The notes: generated from the letters alone by a model not told the origin. A stretch of DNA of 64,000 nt from Pseudarthrobacter psychrotolerans (GCF_009911795.1 NZ_CP047898.1:1984001-2048000), one strand, 5' to 3'; shown: positions 30,570 through 40,069, numbered from the stretch's first letter. Made by a program: numbers and translations.

Positions 30570-30768
30570 GGCACCATTCTGCCCTGCGTTCACCGGCGGA
30601 CGGCGGTTCGATCACTGGGGAAACCAAACGTTCCGTGAACGGGCTCCAAAGCCTTGGACAACAATCCGCTGGGAGGCCGCATCTGGTCCGGTCCGGCATC
30701 GACGATGTGATGGAGTGATCTCAAATCCCTTCCAGCCCCTGCCACGGCAGGCTTTCCGATTGAGATCC

Positions 30769-31734
30769 ATGACTTCACAACTTGCCGACAAGCAGCAGGC
30801 CCTCACCCCGGTCGCCAACGCGCGAGGCACGCACGCCGACGGCCGCCGCAACCGCTGGTCGCGCCGGAAACGCGCGGACTTCTTCGTGTTCCTGGCGCTG
30901 GCCCTGCCGAACCTGCTGCTCATCGCGGTGTTCACCTACGTCCCGCTGTTCAACAACCTCTACTACTCCACGTTGAACTGGACGCTCGGCTCCGCGTCGG
31001 CCACCGTCGTCGGGCTGGACAACTACATTACGTTCTTCACCAGCGCGGATGCCGGCCGTGTCCTTGGCACCACCGCCGTATTTACGGCCGCAACCGTGGG
31101 CGGCTCCATGGTGCTGGGCCTGCTCGTGGCGCTGGCCCTGAACTCGAAGGTCCGCGGCACCACCTTTGCCCGGTCCGCCGTCTTCGCGCCGTATGTACTG
31201 TCCGGGGTTGGCGTGGGCTTGGTGTGGCTGTTCATCTTTGATCCCGGCTACGGTGTGCTGGCCTGGATCCTGCGGGGCCTCGGACAGCAGAGCCCGCAGT
31301 GGATCAACGATCCCGAGCTCTCCTTGGTGATGGTCATCATCGTGTACGTCTGGAAGAACCTGGGCTACTGCGCGGTGGTGTTCCTCGCCGGGCTGCAGTC
31401 CCTGCCGCAGGATGTGATGGAGGCCGCGTCGCTTGATGGCGCCAGCAGTTTCCGCCGTTTCGTGAGCATGTCGCTGCCACTGCTTTCCCCCACCACGTTC
31501 TTCCTGCTGATCACCACCATGCTCAGCTCGCTCCAGGCCTTTGACCTCATCCGGATCATGACGCCCCTGGGCAGCGGCACCAGCACCCTCATCTACGAGG
31601 CGTACCTCCAAGCCTTCGGCGCTTACAACCGCGCCGGCTACTCTGCCGCCATCTCGGTGGTCCTGTTTGTCATCCTGCTGGTCATCACAGTGCTGCAGCT
31701 GCGGTTCATCGAAAAGAAAGTGCACTACTCGTGA
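30769..31734 (+). CDS. ABC transporter permease, carbohydrate/glycerol-phosphate type (UgpA/MalF-like)
   Basis: Inner-membrane permease of 321 residues with six helices. The cytoplasmic coupling loop is EAASLDGASSFRRFVSMSLPLL, the EAA motif of the sugar (CUT1) class. The N-terminus is basic (RRNRWSRRKR) before the first helix. The frame is open well upstream, but ATG 30769 starts the family part. It overlaps the second permease by four bases. Partner of the permease and binding protein that follow. No ATPase gene is next to it, so a shared MsmK/UgpC-type ATPase encoded elsewhere is probable. Confidence 0.88.
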   Translation: MTSQLADKQQALTPVANARGTHADGRRNRWSRRKRADFFVFLALALPNLLLIAVFTYVPLFNNLYYSTLNWTLGSASATVVGLDNYITFFTSADAGRVLGTTAVFTAATVGGSMVLGLLVALALNSKVRGTTFARSAVFAPYVLSGVGVGLVWLFIFDPGYGVLAWILRGLGQQSPQWINDPELSLVMVIIVYVWKNLGYCAVVFLAGLQSLPQDVMEAASLDGASSFRRFVSMSLPLLSPTTFFLLITTMLSSLQAFDLIRIMTPLGSGTSTLIYEAYLQAFGAYNRAGYSAAISVVLFVILLVITVLQLRFIEKKVHYS

Positions 31735-32642
31735 GCGCTCCCGCCCCCGCCGCCCTCCGGCCGGACCCTTCAACGCCCGACGCCGGCCCTCCCCGCGAGC
31801 GGCCGTTCTCCCGTGCCAGCCTGGTCAGGACAGTCGCTGCCGGATATGCGCCGCTGGCCGTCGCTGTCCTGGTGGTTTTCTTGCCGCTGCTCTGGATGGT
31901 GCTGAGCTCGTTCAAACAGCCCGGCGAAATCGTCACGCTAGACCTGCACGTACTCCCGGCAGCCCTGGACCCGGAGAACTACCGGGTGGCCATGACCACG
32001 GTCCCGTTCGGGCAGTTCTTCCTGAACAGCACCATCGTCACGATTGTGGGAGGCGGCATCAAGGTGATCCTTGCTCTGCTGACCGCCTATGCCCTGGTGT
32101 TTGTGCGTTTTCCGTTCAAGAACCTCATCTTCGTCCTGATCCTGGTGGCCCTGATGGTTCCCGCACAGGTATCCATCCTGCCGAACTACATCCTGATCGC
32201 CGGAATGGGCGGGAAGAACACCCTATGGGGCATCATCCTGCCCGGCCTCGGCACTGCCTTCGGGACGTTCCTGCTGCGCCAGCACTTCCTCACCCTGCCC
32301 GGGTCCATCCTGGAATCCGCAGAGATCGACGGCGCCGGCCACTGGCGTCGGCTCTGGCAGATCGTGGTGCCGGTGTCAGTCCCGTCCATCGCCACGGTTG
32401 CCCTGGTCACCGTGGTCAGCGAATGGAACGAGTACATCTGGCCGCTGATTATCACGGACAAACCCGAGAGCATGACCCTGCCAGTGGGCCTGACCCTGCT
32501 GCAGAACTCCGAGGGCAACGGCGCAGGCTGGGGAATCATGATGGCCGGCGCCGTCCTCGTGATCGTCCCCATCCTGGTCATCTTCGCCATGCTCCAGCGC
32601 TACATCGTCGCCGGCCTGACCCAGGGCAGCGTGACGGGCTAA
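31731..32642 (+). CDS. ABC transporter permease, carbohydrate/glycerol-phosphate type (UgpE/MalG-like)
   Basis: Second CUT1-type permease, 303 residues: a Pro-rich cytoplasmic N-terminus of ~30 residues, six helices, and the coupling motif ESAEIDGAGHWRRLWQIVVP. GTG start overlapping the stop of the first permease (GTGA). Forms the heterodimeric channel with it. An array of five 13-base repeats separates it from the binding-protein gene. Confidence 0.9.
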   Translation: MSAPAPAALRPDPSTPDAGPPRERPFSRASLVRTVAAGYAPLAVAVLVVFLPLLWMVLSSFKQPGEIVTLDLHVLPAALDPENYRVAMTTVPFGQFFLNSTIVTIVGGGIKVILALLTAYALVFVRFPFKNLIFVLILVALMVPAQVSILPNYILIAGMGGKNTLWGIILPGLGTAFGTFLLRQHFLTLPGSILESAEIDGAGHWRRLWQIVVPVSVPSIATVALVTVVSEWNEYIWPLIITDKPESMTLPVGLTLLQNSEGNGAGWGIMMAGAVLVIVPILVIFAMLQRYIVAGLTQGSVTG

Positions 32643-32657
32643 CCTCCGGCGAGAACC

Positions 32658-32722
32658 GCCGTCGGGCGTTGGCGTCAGCCATTGGCGTCGGGCATCGCCG
32701 TCGAGCACCGCCGTCGGGCATC
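32658..32722. repeat. Five tandem 13-base repeats
   Basis: Consecutive imperfect units GCCGTCGGGCGTT, GGCGTCAGCCATT, GGCGTCGGGCATC, GCCGTCGAGCACC and GCCGTCGGGCATC fill 65 bases without gaps. They lie between the second permease and the binding-protein gene. They may act as an mRNA spacer or be a variable-number locus. Confidence 0.85.
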
Positions 32723-32779
32723 CAAACCATCCATCCACCGCATCCAGCACTACCGAGGCACCCAACGAAAGGCAGCACC

Positions 32780-34126
32780 ATGTCCTTTACCCTTGATCGA
32801 CGGTTCTTCCTCACCCTGGCCGGCGCCGGGGCAGGCGCCGCAGCACTGTCCGCCTGTGGTGGCCCGTCAACAACGCCCGGCGCCGCGGTGACAACCGTTG
32901 CCGACATCGACTTCAGCGGCGTCAAGCCGGCGGCTTCCATCGACTTCTGGTCAAACCACCCGGGCAAGTCGCAGGACGTGGAAAAGAGCATCATCGAGAG
33001 GTTCCACGCCAAGTACCCGGACATCACGGTGAACCTCGTGACGGCCGGCGCCAACTATGAGGAAATCGCCCAGAAGTTCCAGACCGCCCAGGCTGCCAAG
33101 TCAGGCCTTCCCTCGCTGGTGGTCCTCTCCGACGTCTGGTGGTTCCGCTACTACCTGAACGAAAGCATCATCCCGCTCGACTCCCTGGTCAAGCAGCTGG
33201 ACGTCAAGCTGGACGACTTCCGCACCTCGCTGGTGGACGACTACAAGTACGACGGCAAGCAGTGGGCCCTCCCCTACGGCCGGTCCACGCCCCTGTTCTA
33301 CTACAACAAGGACCACTTCGCCGCGGCAGGCCTGCCGGACCGGGCACCCACCACGTGGCAGGAATTCGCCGGCTGGGCTCCAAAGCTCAAGGCAGCTTCG
33401 GGCGCCCAGTACGCTTTTATGCACCCCGCTCTGGCCGGCTACGCGGGCTGGACCCTGCAGAACAACCTGTGGGGCGAAGGCGGCGGCTGGTCCAAGGACT
33501 GGGACATCACCTGTGATTCATCCGAGTCCGTGGCTGCACTGCAGGCGGCCCAGGATTCCGTGTACAAGGACGCCTGGGCCGGCGTCTCCTCGAAGGAATC
33601 AGCCGACGACTTTGCCGCCGGCCTGGCCTCGGCCACGCTGTCTTCCACGGGGTCACTGATCGGCATCCTGAAATCCGCCACGTTCAACGTGGGCGTCGGC
33701 TTCCTGCCGGGCGGCTCCAAGGTCACCTCAGGCGTGTGCCCCACCGGCGGCGCCGGCCTGGGCATCCCCAGCGGTGTCACCAAGGAAGAACAGCTCGCGG
33801 CCGCCATGTTCCTGCAGTTCATGACCGAGCCGGAGAACACTGCGGCGTTCTCGGCCGCGACCGGCTATATGCCAACGCGGACCTCCGCCGACATGACCGC
33901 CGTGCTGGGCAAGACCCCGCAGATCAAGATCGCCATGGACCAGCTGGCCGTGACCAAGGTCCAGGACAACGCGCGCGCGTTCCTGGCCGGCGCCGACCAG
34001 GAGATGGCCAAGGCGGCCGCCAAGATCCTGACCCAGGAGGGCGACGTGAAGGCCGTCATGACCGAGCTGAAGGCGACGCTCGAGGGAATCTACACCAAGG
34101 ATGTCAAGCCGAAACTCAAGGCCTGA
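32780..34126 (+). CDS. Extracellular solute-binding lipoprotein, UgpB-like
   Basis: Binding protein of 448 residues. A lipoprotein signal ends LSACGG (lipid-modified Cys near residue 24), preceded by the Arg pair DRRFFLTLAGAG that could use the Tat route. The mature part matches the bacterial family 1 binding fold: IDFWSNHPGKSQDVEKSIIERF, PSLVVLSDVWWFRYYL and LPYGRSTPLFYYNKDHF. The last two resemble the glycerol-3-phosphate/sugar binding proteins. The frame is open upstream into the permease region, but ATG 32780 with AAAGGCAG gives the signal peptide. The ligand is not decidable from sequence. Confidence 0.88.
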   Translation: MSFTLDRRFFLTLAGAGAGAAALSACGGPSTTPGAAVTTVADIDFSGVKPAASIDFWSNHPGKSQDVEKSIIERFHAKYPDITVNLVTAGANYEEIAQKFQTAQAAKSGLPSLVVLSDVWWFRYYLNESIIPLDSLVKQLDVKLDDFRTSLVDDYKYDGKQWALPYGRSTPLFYYNKDHFAAAGLPDRAPTTWQEFAGWAPKLKAASGAQYAFMHPALAGYAGWTLQNNLWGEGGGWSKDWDITCDSSESVAALQAAQDSVYKDAWAGVSSKESADDFAAGLASATLSSTGSLIGILKSATFNVGVGFLPGGSKVTSGVCPTGGAGLGIPSGVTKEEQLAAAMFLQFMTEPENTAAFSAATGYMPTRTSADMTAVLGKTPQIKIAMDQLAVTKVQDNARAFLAGADQEMAKAAAKILTQEGDVKAVMTELKATLEGIYTKDVKPKLKA

Positions 34127-34164
34127 CCCGGTCCGCTGACGATGTGCTGAGCGCCCTGCGATAC

Positions 34165-34211
34165 GCAAAATCCCTGCCGCTACCGGTATTCGGTAGCGAC
34201 AGGGATTTTGC
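34165..34211. terminator. Strong hairpin after the ABC transporter operon
   Basis: Arms GCAAAATCCCTG and CAGGGATTTTGC, continued by CGCTACCG/CGGTAGCG, enclose a small loop. It lies between converging genes (binding protein and map), so it can end transcription from both sides. Part of the stem is repeated in the tandem array that follows. Confidence 0.6.
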
Positions 34212-34297
34212 GCGTCGGCAGGGATTTTATGCGGCGACGGCGTTTTTGCGCGTCGGCAGGGATTTTGTGCGTCGACGGCGTTTTTGCGCGGCGGCGG
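34210..34297. repeat. Two tandem 38-base repeats plus a partial third
   Basis: Units of 38 bases start at 34210 and 34248 (GCGCGTCGGCAGGGATTT, ending GACGGCGTTTTT) and differ at three positions. A truncated third begins at 34286. The word AGGGATTTT also forms one arm of the adjacent hairpin, so the hairpin and array appear to have grown from one element. Confidence 0.85.
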
Positions 34298-34299
34298 AC

Positions 34300-35127
34300 C
34301 TACGGGATCGGGACGGGTACGACGCCGAGCGGCACCAGGTGCTCCGCTCCGCCGTCGGGGGCTGAGAGTACCCAGATCCCCTTTTCGTGGACGGCAACCG
34401 AGTGCTCCCACTGGCAGGAGCGCTTGCCGTCGGTGGTCACAATGGTCCAGTCGTCCTCCAGCACGGCGGTTTCGATGCTGCCACGGACCAGCATGGGCTC
34501 GATGGCCAGGCAGAGTCCGGGCTTGATCTTGGGGCCGCGGTGGCTGGTGCGGTAGTTCAGGACGTCCGGGGCCATATGCATCTCGGAGCCGATGCCGTGG
34601 CCCACGTAGTCTTCCAGGATGCCCAGCGGCTTGCCCGGCACGGAGGAGACGTAGTCGTCGATGGCTGCGCCGATGTCGCCCACGTGGGTTCCCGTCGTCA
34701 GCGCGGCGATGCCGCGCCACATTGCAGCATGAGTGACGTCGGAGAGCCGCTGGTCCTCGGGGTCGGCCTTGCCCACAATCACGGTCCGTGCAGAGTCGGA
34801 GTGCCAGCCGTCAACAATCGCGCCGCCGTCGATCGAGATGATGTCGCCGTCGTTGAGGACCTTCCCGCCGGGGATGCCGTGCACTACTTCCTCGTTCACG
34901 GAGGTGCAGATGGTGGCGGGGAAGCCGTGGTAACCGAGGAAGTTCGACTTGGCGCCGGCCTCGTTCAGCACAGCAGCGAAGACGTCGTCGAGCTGCTTGG
35001 TGGTGACGCCGGGAGCGGCGGCCGCCACGGCGGCGTCCAGCGCGCGGCTCAGCACCAGCCCGGCGTCGTGCATGGTGCGCATCTGGGCGTTGGTCTTGTA
35101 TTCGATACGGGGCTGGCCGAAGGCCAT
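34300..35127 (-). CDS. map: Methionine aminopeptidase type I
   Basis: Removes the initiator Met from nascent proteins, 275 residues. The five metal ligands are visible: two Asp in ISIDGGAIVDGWHSDSART, His in YVGHGIGSEMH, Glu in LAIEPML and Glu in CQWEHSVAVHEKG. ATG 35127 follows GAGAGG; an earlier in-frame start at 35142 is less likely. Downstream of adk with a hairpin in between. Confidence 0.96.
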   Translation of the reverse strand: MAFGQPRIEYKTNAQMRTMHDAGLVLSRALDAAVAAAAPGVTTKQLDDVFAAVLNEAGAKSNFLGYHGFPATICTSVNEEVVHGIPGGKVLNDGDIISIDGGAIVDGWHSDSARTVIVGKADPEDQRLSDVTHAAMWRGIAALTTGTHVGDIGAAIDDYVSSVPGKPLGILEDYVGHGIGSEMHMAPDVLNYRTSHRGPKIKPGLCLAIEPMLVRGSIETAVLEDDWTIVTTDGKRSCQWEHSVAVHEKGIWVLSAPDGGAEHLVPLGVVPVPIP

Positions 35128-35147
35128 GGTGTGTCCTCTCAATGGCT

Positions 35148-35178
35148 GAGGCCCCTCCCGGATGCCGGGAGGAGCCTC
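35148..35178 (-). terminator. Hairpin between adk and map
   Basis: Arms GAGGCCCCTCCCGG and CCGGGAGGAGCCTC with one mismatch around ATG. It sits within the secY-adk-map group and may cause partial termination. Its right arm is near the map ribosome site. Confidence 0.6.
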
Positions 35179-35198
35179 GAAAAGCTGGTGTGCCTGGC

Positions 35199-35777
35199 TT
35201 AGGCGGCCTGGGCTGCCTTGATCGCCTGCATCACGCGGTCGGTGACCTCGTCGATGCCGCCGATGCCGTCAACCTGGGTCAAAATGCCGCGTTCGGCATA
35301 CTTGGCCACAACGGCCTCGGTCTGCTCGTGGTACAGGTCCAGGCGGTGGCGGATAACGGCTTCGTTGTCGTCGCTCCGGCCGGTTTCCTTGGCACGGCCC
35401 AACAGGCGGGAGACGAGTTCCTCGTCGTCGGCCGTGAGCTGCAGGACGACGTCGAGCTTTTCTTCGCTGGTCGCGAGGATGCCGTCCAGGTAGTCCACCT
35501 GCGCCGTGGTGCGCGGGTAGCCGTCCAGGAGGAAGCCGTTTTCGACGTCGGACTCGCTAAGGCGGTCGCGGACCATCTTGTTGGTGACGCTGTCCGGAAC
35601 AAAATCCCCGGCGTCCATGTACTTCTTGGCTTCGATGCCAAGAGGAGTTTCGCCCTTCACGTTGGCGCGGAAGATATCACCAGTGGAAATCGCCACGACG
35701 CCGAGGCGCTCGGAAATGCGTTCCGCTTGCGTTCCTTTTCCGGAACCGGGGGGTCCAATAATCAACATTTTCGTCAT
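35199..35777 (-). CDS. adk: Adenylate kinase (short form)
   Basis: Interconverts ATP plus AMP with two ADP. 192 residues with the P loop IIGPPGSGKGTQAERIS, the AMP site STGDIFRANV, and DGYPRTTAQVDYL. It lacks the ~30-residue LID/zinc insertion, as is typical of actinobacterial enzymes. Its start overlaps the secY stop by four bases, so the two are translationally coupled. Confidence 0.97.
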   Translation of the reverse strand: MTKMLIIGPPGSGKGTQAERISERLGVVAISTGDIFRANVKGETPLGIEAKKYMDAGDFVPDSVTNKMVRDRLSESDVENGFLLDGYPRTTAQVDYLDGILATSEEKLDVVLQLTADDEELVSRLLGRAKETGRSDDNEAVIRHRLDLYHEQTEAVVAKYAERGILTQVDGIGGIDEVTDRVMQAIKAAQAA

Positions 35778-37084
35778 CGCAAAAGCCCTTCGTAGTGACG
35801 TTGCTGTAGCTGCGCATCTATTTGCTTGACGGTTTCAAGGCCAACGCCCACCATGATCAGGATCGAGGTGCCACCGAACGGGAAGTTCTGGTTTGCGTTG
35901 ATCAGTACGAGTGCCACCAACGGAATCAGCGCCACGAAGCCCAGGTACATGGCTCCGGGCAGCGTGATCCGGGAGAGCACGTACTGCAGGTAGTCCGCGG
36001 TCGGTTTTCCGGCACGGATACCCGGGATGAAACCGCCGTACTTCTTCATGTTGTCGGAGACCTCTTCAGGGTTGAAGGTGATCGCGACGTAGAAGTAGGT
36101 GAAGAACACGATCATGGCGAAGTACAGCGCCATATAGATCGGGTGGTCTCCTCGGGTCAGGTTGTTGTTGATCCACTCAACCCACGGCGCGAGCGCCTCA
36201 CCCGCTTTGGGCTGGTTGAACTGTGAGATCAGTCCCGGCAGGTAGAGCATGGACGATGCGAAGATCACGGGGATCACGCCTGCCATGTTCACCTTGATGG
36301 GGATGTAGGTGCTGGTTCCGCCGACGGTCCGGCGTCCGATCATCCGCTTGGCGTACTGCACCGGGATACGGCGCTGGGACTGCTCCACAAAGACCACCAG
36401 GGCAACCGTTACCAGTCCGATGATCACGACCAGGAAGAAGGTTCCCGGTCCCTGCGAGCTCCAGATGGCACCGAGCGAGGTGGGGAACTGCGCCGCGATG
36501 GACGTGAAGATGAGCAGCGACATGCCGTTGCCCACACCCTTTTCGGTGACGAGCTCGCCCATCCACATGATGAGCCCGGTACCGGCGGTCAGCGTGATGA
36601 TCAGCAGGATAGTGGTGATGATGCTGCTGTCAGGAATGATCGGCAGTGCACAGCCCGGAAGCAACTGGCCTGAACGTGCCAGCGACACCAGCGTCGTTGC
36701 GTTCAGCAGGCCCAGGGCAATCGTGAGGTACCGCGTGTACTGGGTGAGCTTGGACTGCCCGGAGGCGCCCTCCTCGTACAGCTCCTGGAACCGGGGAATG
36801 ACCACCCGGAGCAGCTGCACAATGATGCTTGCCGTGATATACGGCATGATGCCCAGCGCGAAGATGGACACCTGAAGCAAGGCACCGCCACTGAACAGGT
36901 TGACGAGCTGATAGAGCCCGCCTGCGGTCTGACCGTTCTGCAAGCATTGCTGGACATTCTGGTAGTTCACACCAGGCGAGGGGATGAATGCACCCAAGCG
37001 GAAGATTGTGATGATTGCCAGCGTGAACAACAACTTGCGTCGCAGATCAGGCGTGCGAAAGGCCCGGCCAAATGCGCTAAGCAA
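35774..37084 (-). CDS. secY: Preprotein translocase subunit SecY
   Basis: Channel-forming subunit of the Sec translocon with ten membrane helices, 436 residues. Conserved segments include RLGAFIPSPGVN, the plug/helix-2 region SIFALGIMPYITASIIVQLL and MIGRRTVGGTSTYIPIKVN. TTG 37084, preceded by AGGAGG four bases away, gives the usual MLSAFGRAFRTPDLRRKL. An open extension to 37141 has no family similarity. Confidence 0.96.
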   Translation of the reverse strand: MLSAFGRAFRTPDLRRKLLFTLAIITIFRLGAFIPSPGVNYQNVQQCLQNGQTAGGLYQLVNLFSGGALLQVSIFALGIMPYITASIIVQLLRVVIPRFQELYEEGASGQSKLTQYTRYLTIALGLLNATTLVSLARSGQLLPGCALPIIPDSSIITTILLIITLTAGTGLIMWMGELVTEKGVGNGMSLLIFTSIAAQFPTSLGAIWSSQGPGTFFLVVIIGLVTVALVVFVEQSQRRIPVQYAKRMIGRRTVGGTSTYIPIKVNMAGVIPVIFASSMLYLPGLISQFNQPKAGEALAPWVEWINNNLTRGDHPIYMALYFAMIVFFTYFYVAITFNPEEVSDNMKKYGGFIPGIRAGKPTADYLQYVLSRITLPGAMYLGFVALIPLVALVLINANQNFPFGGTSILIMVGVGLETVKQIDAQLQQRHYEGLLR

Positions 37085-37233
37085 GCGTCCTCCTGTTGTG
37101 GTTATAAGCGTGGTGTGATGGGGGTCAATAAATCCCAACAACCGAGTCTAACGGGTGGATTGGCCATGCGAATAATCCGCCAGGCCGCATTTGCGGCGAA
37201 CAGGCGGAAATACTCGGCTGGCGGATGCGAAAA

Positions 37234-37277
37234 AACTCCCGGCGTGCATGGCCCTGGGGCCTTGCACACCGGGAGTT
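37234..37277 (-). terminator. Terminator downstream of rplO
   Basis: Arms AACTCCCGGCGTGCATGGCCC and GGCCTTGCACACCGGGAGTT with a few mismatches, followed on the minus strand by TTTTTTCGC. It ends the spc-type operon, so secY-adk-map probably has its own promoter in 37085-37233. Confidence 0.75.
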
Positions 37278-37303
37278 CACAACGGGCATTCGCCCACCGT
37301 CTA

Positions 37304-37785
37304 CTAGAGAGCGGTGGTGCTTCCGCCTGCTGCTGCAATCTTTTCTGCGGCGCTGGCCGAGAATGCGTGGACGGTGACGTCAACCTTGACGGTGATGTCG
37401 CCGGTGCCAAGCACCTTGACGGGCTGGTTCTTACGAACGGCACCCTTCTCGACCAGGTTCTCCACGGTGACTGCGCCACCTTCCGGGAACAGCTCGTTGA
37501 GCTTGTCCAGGTTTACAACCTGGAACTCAACCCGGAACGGGTTCTTGAAGCCGCGCAGCTTCGGCAGGCGCATGTGCAGCGGCAGCTGGCCGCCGGCAAA
37601 GCCAGCCTTGATCTGGTAGCGGGCCTTCGTACCCTTGGTACCGCGACCAGCGGTCTTACCCTTGGAACCTTCACCACGACCAACTCGGGTCTTGGCGGTC
37701 TTGGCACCCGGGCGGGACGCAGGTGGTGAACCTTCAGTGTGTTCTGCTTCTCAGCAGTCTCTGCGGCAATCTTTTTCTCTGCCAT
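37304..37785 (-). CDS. rplO: 50S ribosomal protein L15 (uL15), one-base frameshift
   Basis: Large-subunit assembly protein. The N-terminal part ([10 protein letters not shown]) and the rest ([21 protein letters not shown] onward) lie in two frames. One base added to the GGG at 37710-37712 (plus strand) restores [18 protein letters not shown], the Gly-rich conserved loop, and 160 residues in total, the normal length. L15 loss is severely deleterious, so a sequence error is far more likely than a real break. ATG 37785 abuts the rpmD stop. Last gene of the spc-type cluster here. Confidence 0.92.
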
Positions 37786-37992
37786 TTACTTCGCCTCCTC
37801 TACCTTTACCAGGTGCGGAACCGTGTTGAGCATTCCAACAGTCACGGCATCGGCGGTGCGGACAACGGTGTGTCCGATCCGCTTCAGGCCGAGGGACCGA
37901 AGGGTGTCGCGCTGGTTCTGCTTGCCGCCAATGGCGGACTTGATCTGAGTGATCTCCAACTGAAGGTCGGAGGGAATCAGGTTCTTAGCCAT
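37786..37992 (-). CDS. rpmD: 50S ribosomal protein L30 (uL30)
   Basis: Small two-helix, three-strand protein of 68 residues: [22 protein letters not shown] then [15 protein letters not shown] and [13 protein letters not shown]. Directly between rpsE and rplO with almost no spacing. Confidence 0.96.
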   Translation of the reverse strand: MAKNLIPSDLQLEITQIKSAIGGKQNQRDTLRSLGLKRIGHTVVRTADAVTVGMLNTVPHLVKVEEAK

Positions 37993-37995
37993 GGC

Positions 37996-38733
37996 TTAGA
38001 CACCCGCCTTCTGGTTCAGGATTGCCTTCACCATTGCCGGCGGAGCAACCTCGTCCAGCGGCAGGCCGCGGCGTGCTGCCACTGCTGCCGGCTCTTCGAG
38101 CTGCTTCAGCGCCGCAACCGTCGCGTGAACGATGTTGATGGCGTTGGAGGAACCCAGCGACTTGGAGAGGATGTCGTGGATGCCCACGCACTCCAAGATG
38201 GCGCGGACCGGACCACCGGCAATAACACCGGTACCGGCGGAGGCCGGACGCAGCATTACGACGCCTGCAGCGGCTTCACCCTGAACGCGGTGCGGGATGG
38301 TGTTGCCGATGCGGGGAACGCGGAAGAAGGACTTCTTGGCCTCTTCAACGCCCTTCGCGATAGCGGCAGGAACTTCCTTAGCCTTGCCGTAGCCCACGCC
38401 GACCATGCCGTTACCGTCACCAACGACGACCAGAGCGGTGAAGCTGAAGCGACGACCACCCTTGACCACCTTGGAAACGCGGTTGATGGTAACAACGCGT
38501 TCAATGAACTGGCTCTTCTCGGCTTCACGGCCGCCGTCACGGCCGCCACGGCCGCCACGGCCGCCTTCGCGACCGCCCTGGCCCTTGTCGCCACGCTCGC
38601 CACGACGAGCGCCACCACGGCGGTCATCGGCAGCAGCTGCGGGCGCAGTGGTCTCAGTGGCCGGAGCAGCTACGGCTTCAGTCGCCTTCTGATCTGCAGA
38701 CACAGTGTCCTTTTCCTTGTTTGCTTCCGTCAC
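37996..38733 (-). CDS. rpsE: 30S ribosomal protein S5 (uS5) with Arg/Gly-rich N-terminal extension
   Basis: Decoding-fidelity protein at the mRNA entry site. The conserved core starts at [20 protein letters not shown] (~residue 77), with [20 protein letters not shown] and the C-terminal S5 domain. It is 245 residues against a norm of ~165. The extra ~75 residues are Ala/Thr-rich, then carry RGG-like repeats ([18 protein letters not shown]), expected to be disordered and RNA-binding. Overlaps rplR by four bases. Confidence 0.96.
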   Translation of the reverse strand: MTEANKEKDTVSADQKATEAVAAPATETTAPAAAADDRRGGARRGERGDKGQGGREGGRGGRGGRDGGREAEKSQFIERVVTINRVSKVVKGGRRFSFTALVVVGDGNGMVGVGYGKAKEVPAAIAKGVEEAKKSFFRVPRIGNTIPHRVQGEAAAGVVMLRPASAGTGVIAGGPVRAILECVGIHDILSKSLGSSNAINIVHATVAALKQLEEPAAVAARRGLPLDEVAPPAMVKAILNQKAGV

Positions 38734-39113
38734 AGTGACAGCCCACCTTCACGTGCACCGTCAGCGACGGCGGCGATCCGGCCGTGGTACTTGTTACCAC
38801 CGCGGTCGAAGACAACAGCTTCGATACCGGCAGCCTTGGCACGAGCGGCAACGAGCTCGCCAACGCGCTTGGCCTTGGCAGTCTTGTCGCCTTCGAATAC
38901 ACGAAGGTCGGCTTCCAGTGTGGAGGCGCTCGCTACGGTCAGGCCCTTGGTGTCATCGACAACCTGGACGAATACGTGGCGTGCGGAGCGGTTGACGACC
39001 AGACGAGGACGTACAGCCGTGCCGGAGATGCGCTTGCGGATACGAAGCTGGCGGCGGCTGCGCGAAGCAGACTTGCTCTTGTTCGTACGCTTCTTGTTAA
39101 TTGAGATGGCCAT
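38730..39113 (-). CDS. rplR: 50S ribosomal protein L18 (uL18)
   Basis: 5S rRNA-binding protein of 127 residues with [21 protein letters not shown] and the C-terminal [23 protein letters not shown]. The stop overlaps rpsE and the start is two bases after the rplF stop. Confidence 0.97.
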   Translation of the reverse strand: MAISINKKRTNKSKSASRSRRQLRIRKRISGTAVRPRLVVNRSARHVFVQVVDDTKGLTVASASTLEADLRVFEGDKTAKAKRVGELVAARAKAAGIEAVVFDRGGNKYHGRIAAVADGAREGGLSL

Positions 39114-39115
39114 GG

Positions 39116-39652
39116 TTACTTACCAGCCTTTCCGACCTTGCGGCGGATGACTTCGCCTGCGTAGCGGATGCCCTTGCCCTTGTAGGGGTCCGGCTTCCGC
39201 AGCTTGCGAATGTTGGCAGCAACCTCGCCGACCTGCTGCTTGTTGATACCTGAAACAGAGAGCTTGGTCGGGGTCTCAACTGCAAAGGTGATGCCGTCCG
39301 GTGCGGTGACATTTACCGGGTGGCTGTAGCCGAGAGCGAACTCAAGGTCAGATCCCTTGGCCTGAACGCGGTAACCAGTACCAACGATTTCAAGCTTCTT
39401 CTCGTAGCCCTTGGTAACGCCCTCGATCATGTTAGAGATCAGGGTGCGGGTCAGGCCGTGGAGTGAACGGGAGGCGCGCTCGTCGTTCGGGCGGGCGACA
39501 GTCAGGGTCTCTGCTTCCAGGGAAACCTCGATCGGGCTGGCCACAGTGTGGTTCAGCTCGCCTTTGGCACCCTTGACGCTGACGACAGAGCCGTCAACCT
39601 TGACCTCAACGCCGGCGGGAACGGTGATGGGGAGACGTCCAATACGTGACAT
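39116..39652 (-). CDS. rplF: 50S ribosomal protein L6 (uL6)
   Basis: Two-domain protein near the factor-binding site, 178 residues. It starts [17 protein letters not shown] and ends with the conserved [19 protein letters not shown]. Between rpsH and rplR. Confidence 0.97.
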   Translation of the reverse strand: MSRIGRLPITVPAGVEVKVDGSVVSVKGAKGELNHTVASPIEVSLEAETLTVARPNDERASRSLHGLTRTLISNMIEGVTKGYEKKLEIVGTGYRVQAKGSDLEFALGYSHPVNVTAPDGITFAVETPTKLSVSGINKQQVGEVAANIRKLRKPDPYKGKGIRYAGEVIRRKVGKAGK

Positions 39653-39670
39653 TATTCTCTTCCTTTCCCG

Positions 39671-40069
39671 TTACCAGACGTAGGCGAGGACTTCGCCGCC
39701 CACGCCCTTCTTGCCGGCTTGCTTATCAGTCAAGAGGCCGGAAGAGGTGGACAGGATTGCGACACCCAGGCCACCGAGCACGTGCGGGAGGTTGGTGGAC
39801 TTTGCGTAAACACGCAGGCCCGGCTTGGAAATACGACGAACGCCAGCGATTGAACGCTCGCGGTTCGGACCGAACTTAAGGTCGAGGGTCAGCTTCTTGC
39901 CAACCTCAGCCTCTTCTTCTTTCCAGGAGGCGATGTAACCTTCAGCCTTCAGGATGTCGGCAACGCGTGCCTTGAGCTTGCTGTACGGCATGGACACGGA
40001 ATCGTGGTATGCCGAGTTTGCATTGCGCAGACGCGTAAGCATGTCTGCGACAGGATCTGTCATTGTCAT
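39671..40069 (-). CDS. rpsH: 30S ribosomal protein S8 (uS8)
   Basis: Central-domain 16S rRNA-binding protein and, in other bacteria, translational repressor of the spc operon. 132 residues with [19 protein letters not shown] and a C-terminal [20 protein letters not shown]. It follows rplE directly: the rpsN (S14) gene that often lies between them is missing here. Confidence 0.97.
   Translation of the reverse strand: MTMTDPVADMLTRLRNANSAYHDSVSMPYSKLKARVADILKAEGYIASWKEEEAEVGKKLTLDLKFGPNRERSIAGVRRISKPGLRVYAKSTNLPHVLGGLGVAILSTSSGLLTDKQAGKKGVGGEVLAYVW

Noticed and set aside
31667..32779. Upstream extension of the binding-protein frame across the second permease gene
   Set aside because: The Arg/Pro-rich extension is unlike any binding protein, and the lipoprotein signal begins at ATG 32780.
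38529..38585. Short tandem repeat of GGCCGCCAC-type units as a possible CRISPR or minisatellite
   Set aside because: It is the coding sequence of the Arg/Gly repeats in the S5 extension.
37723..39150. A 475-codon open frame opposite rplO to rplR
   Set aside because: Covers five conserved ribosomal genes on the other strand and follows their codon pattern.
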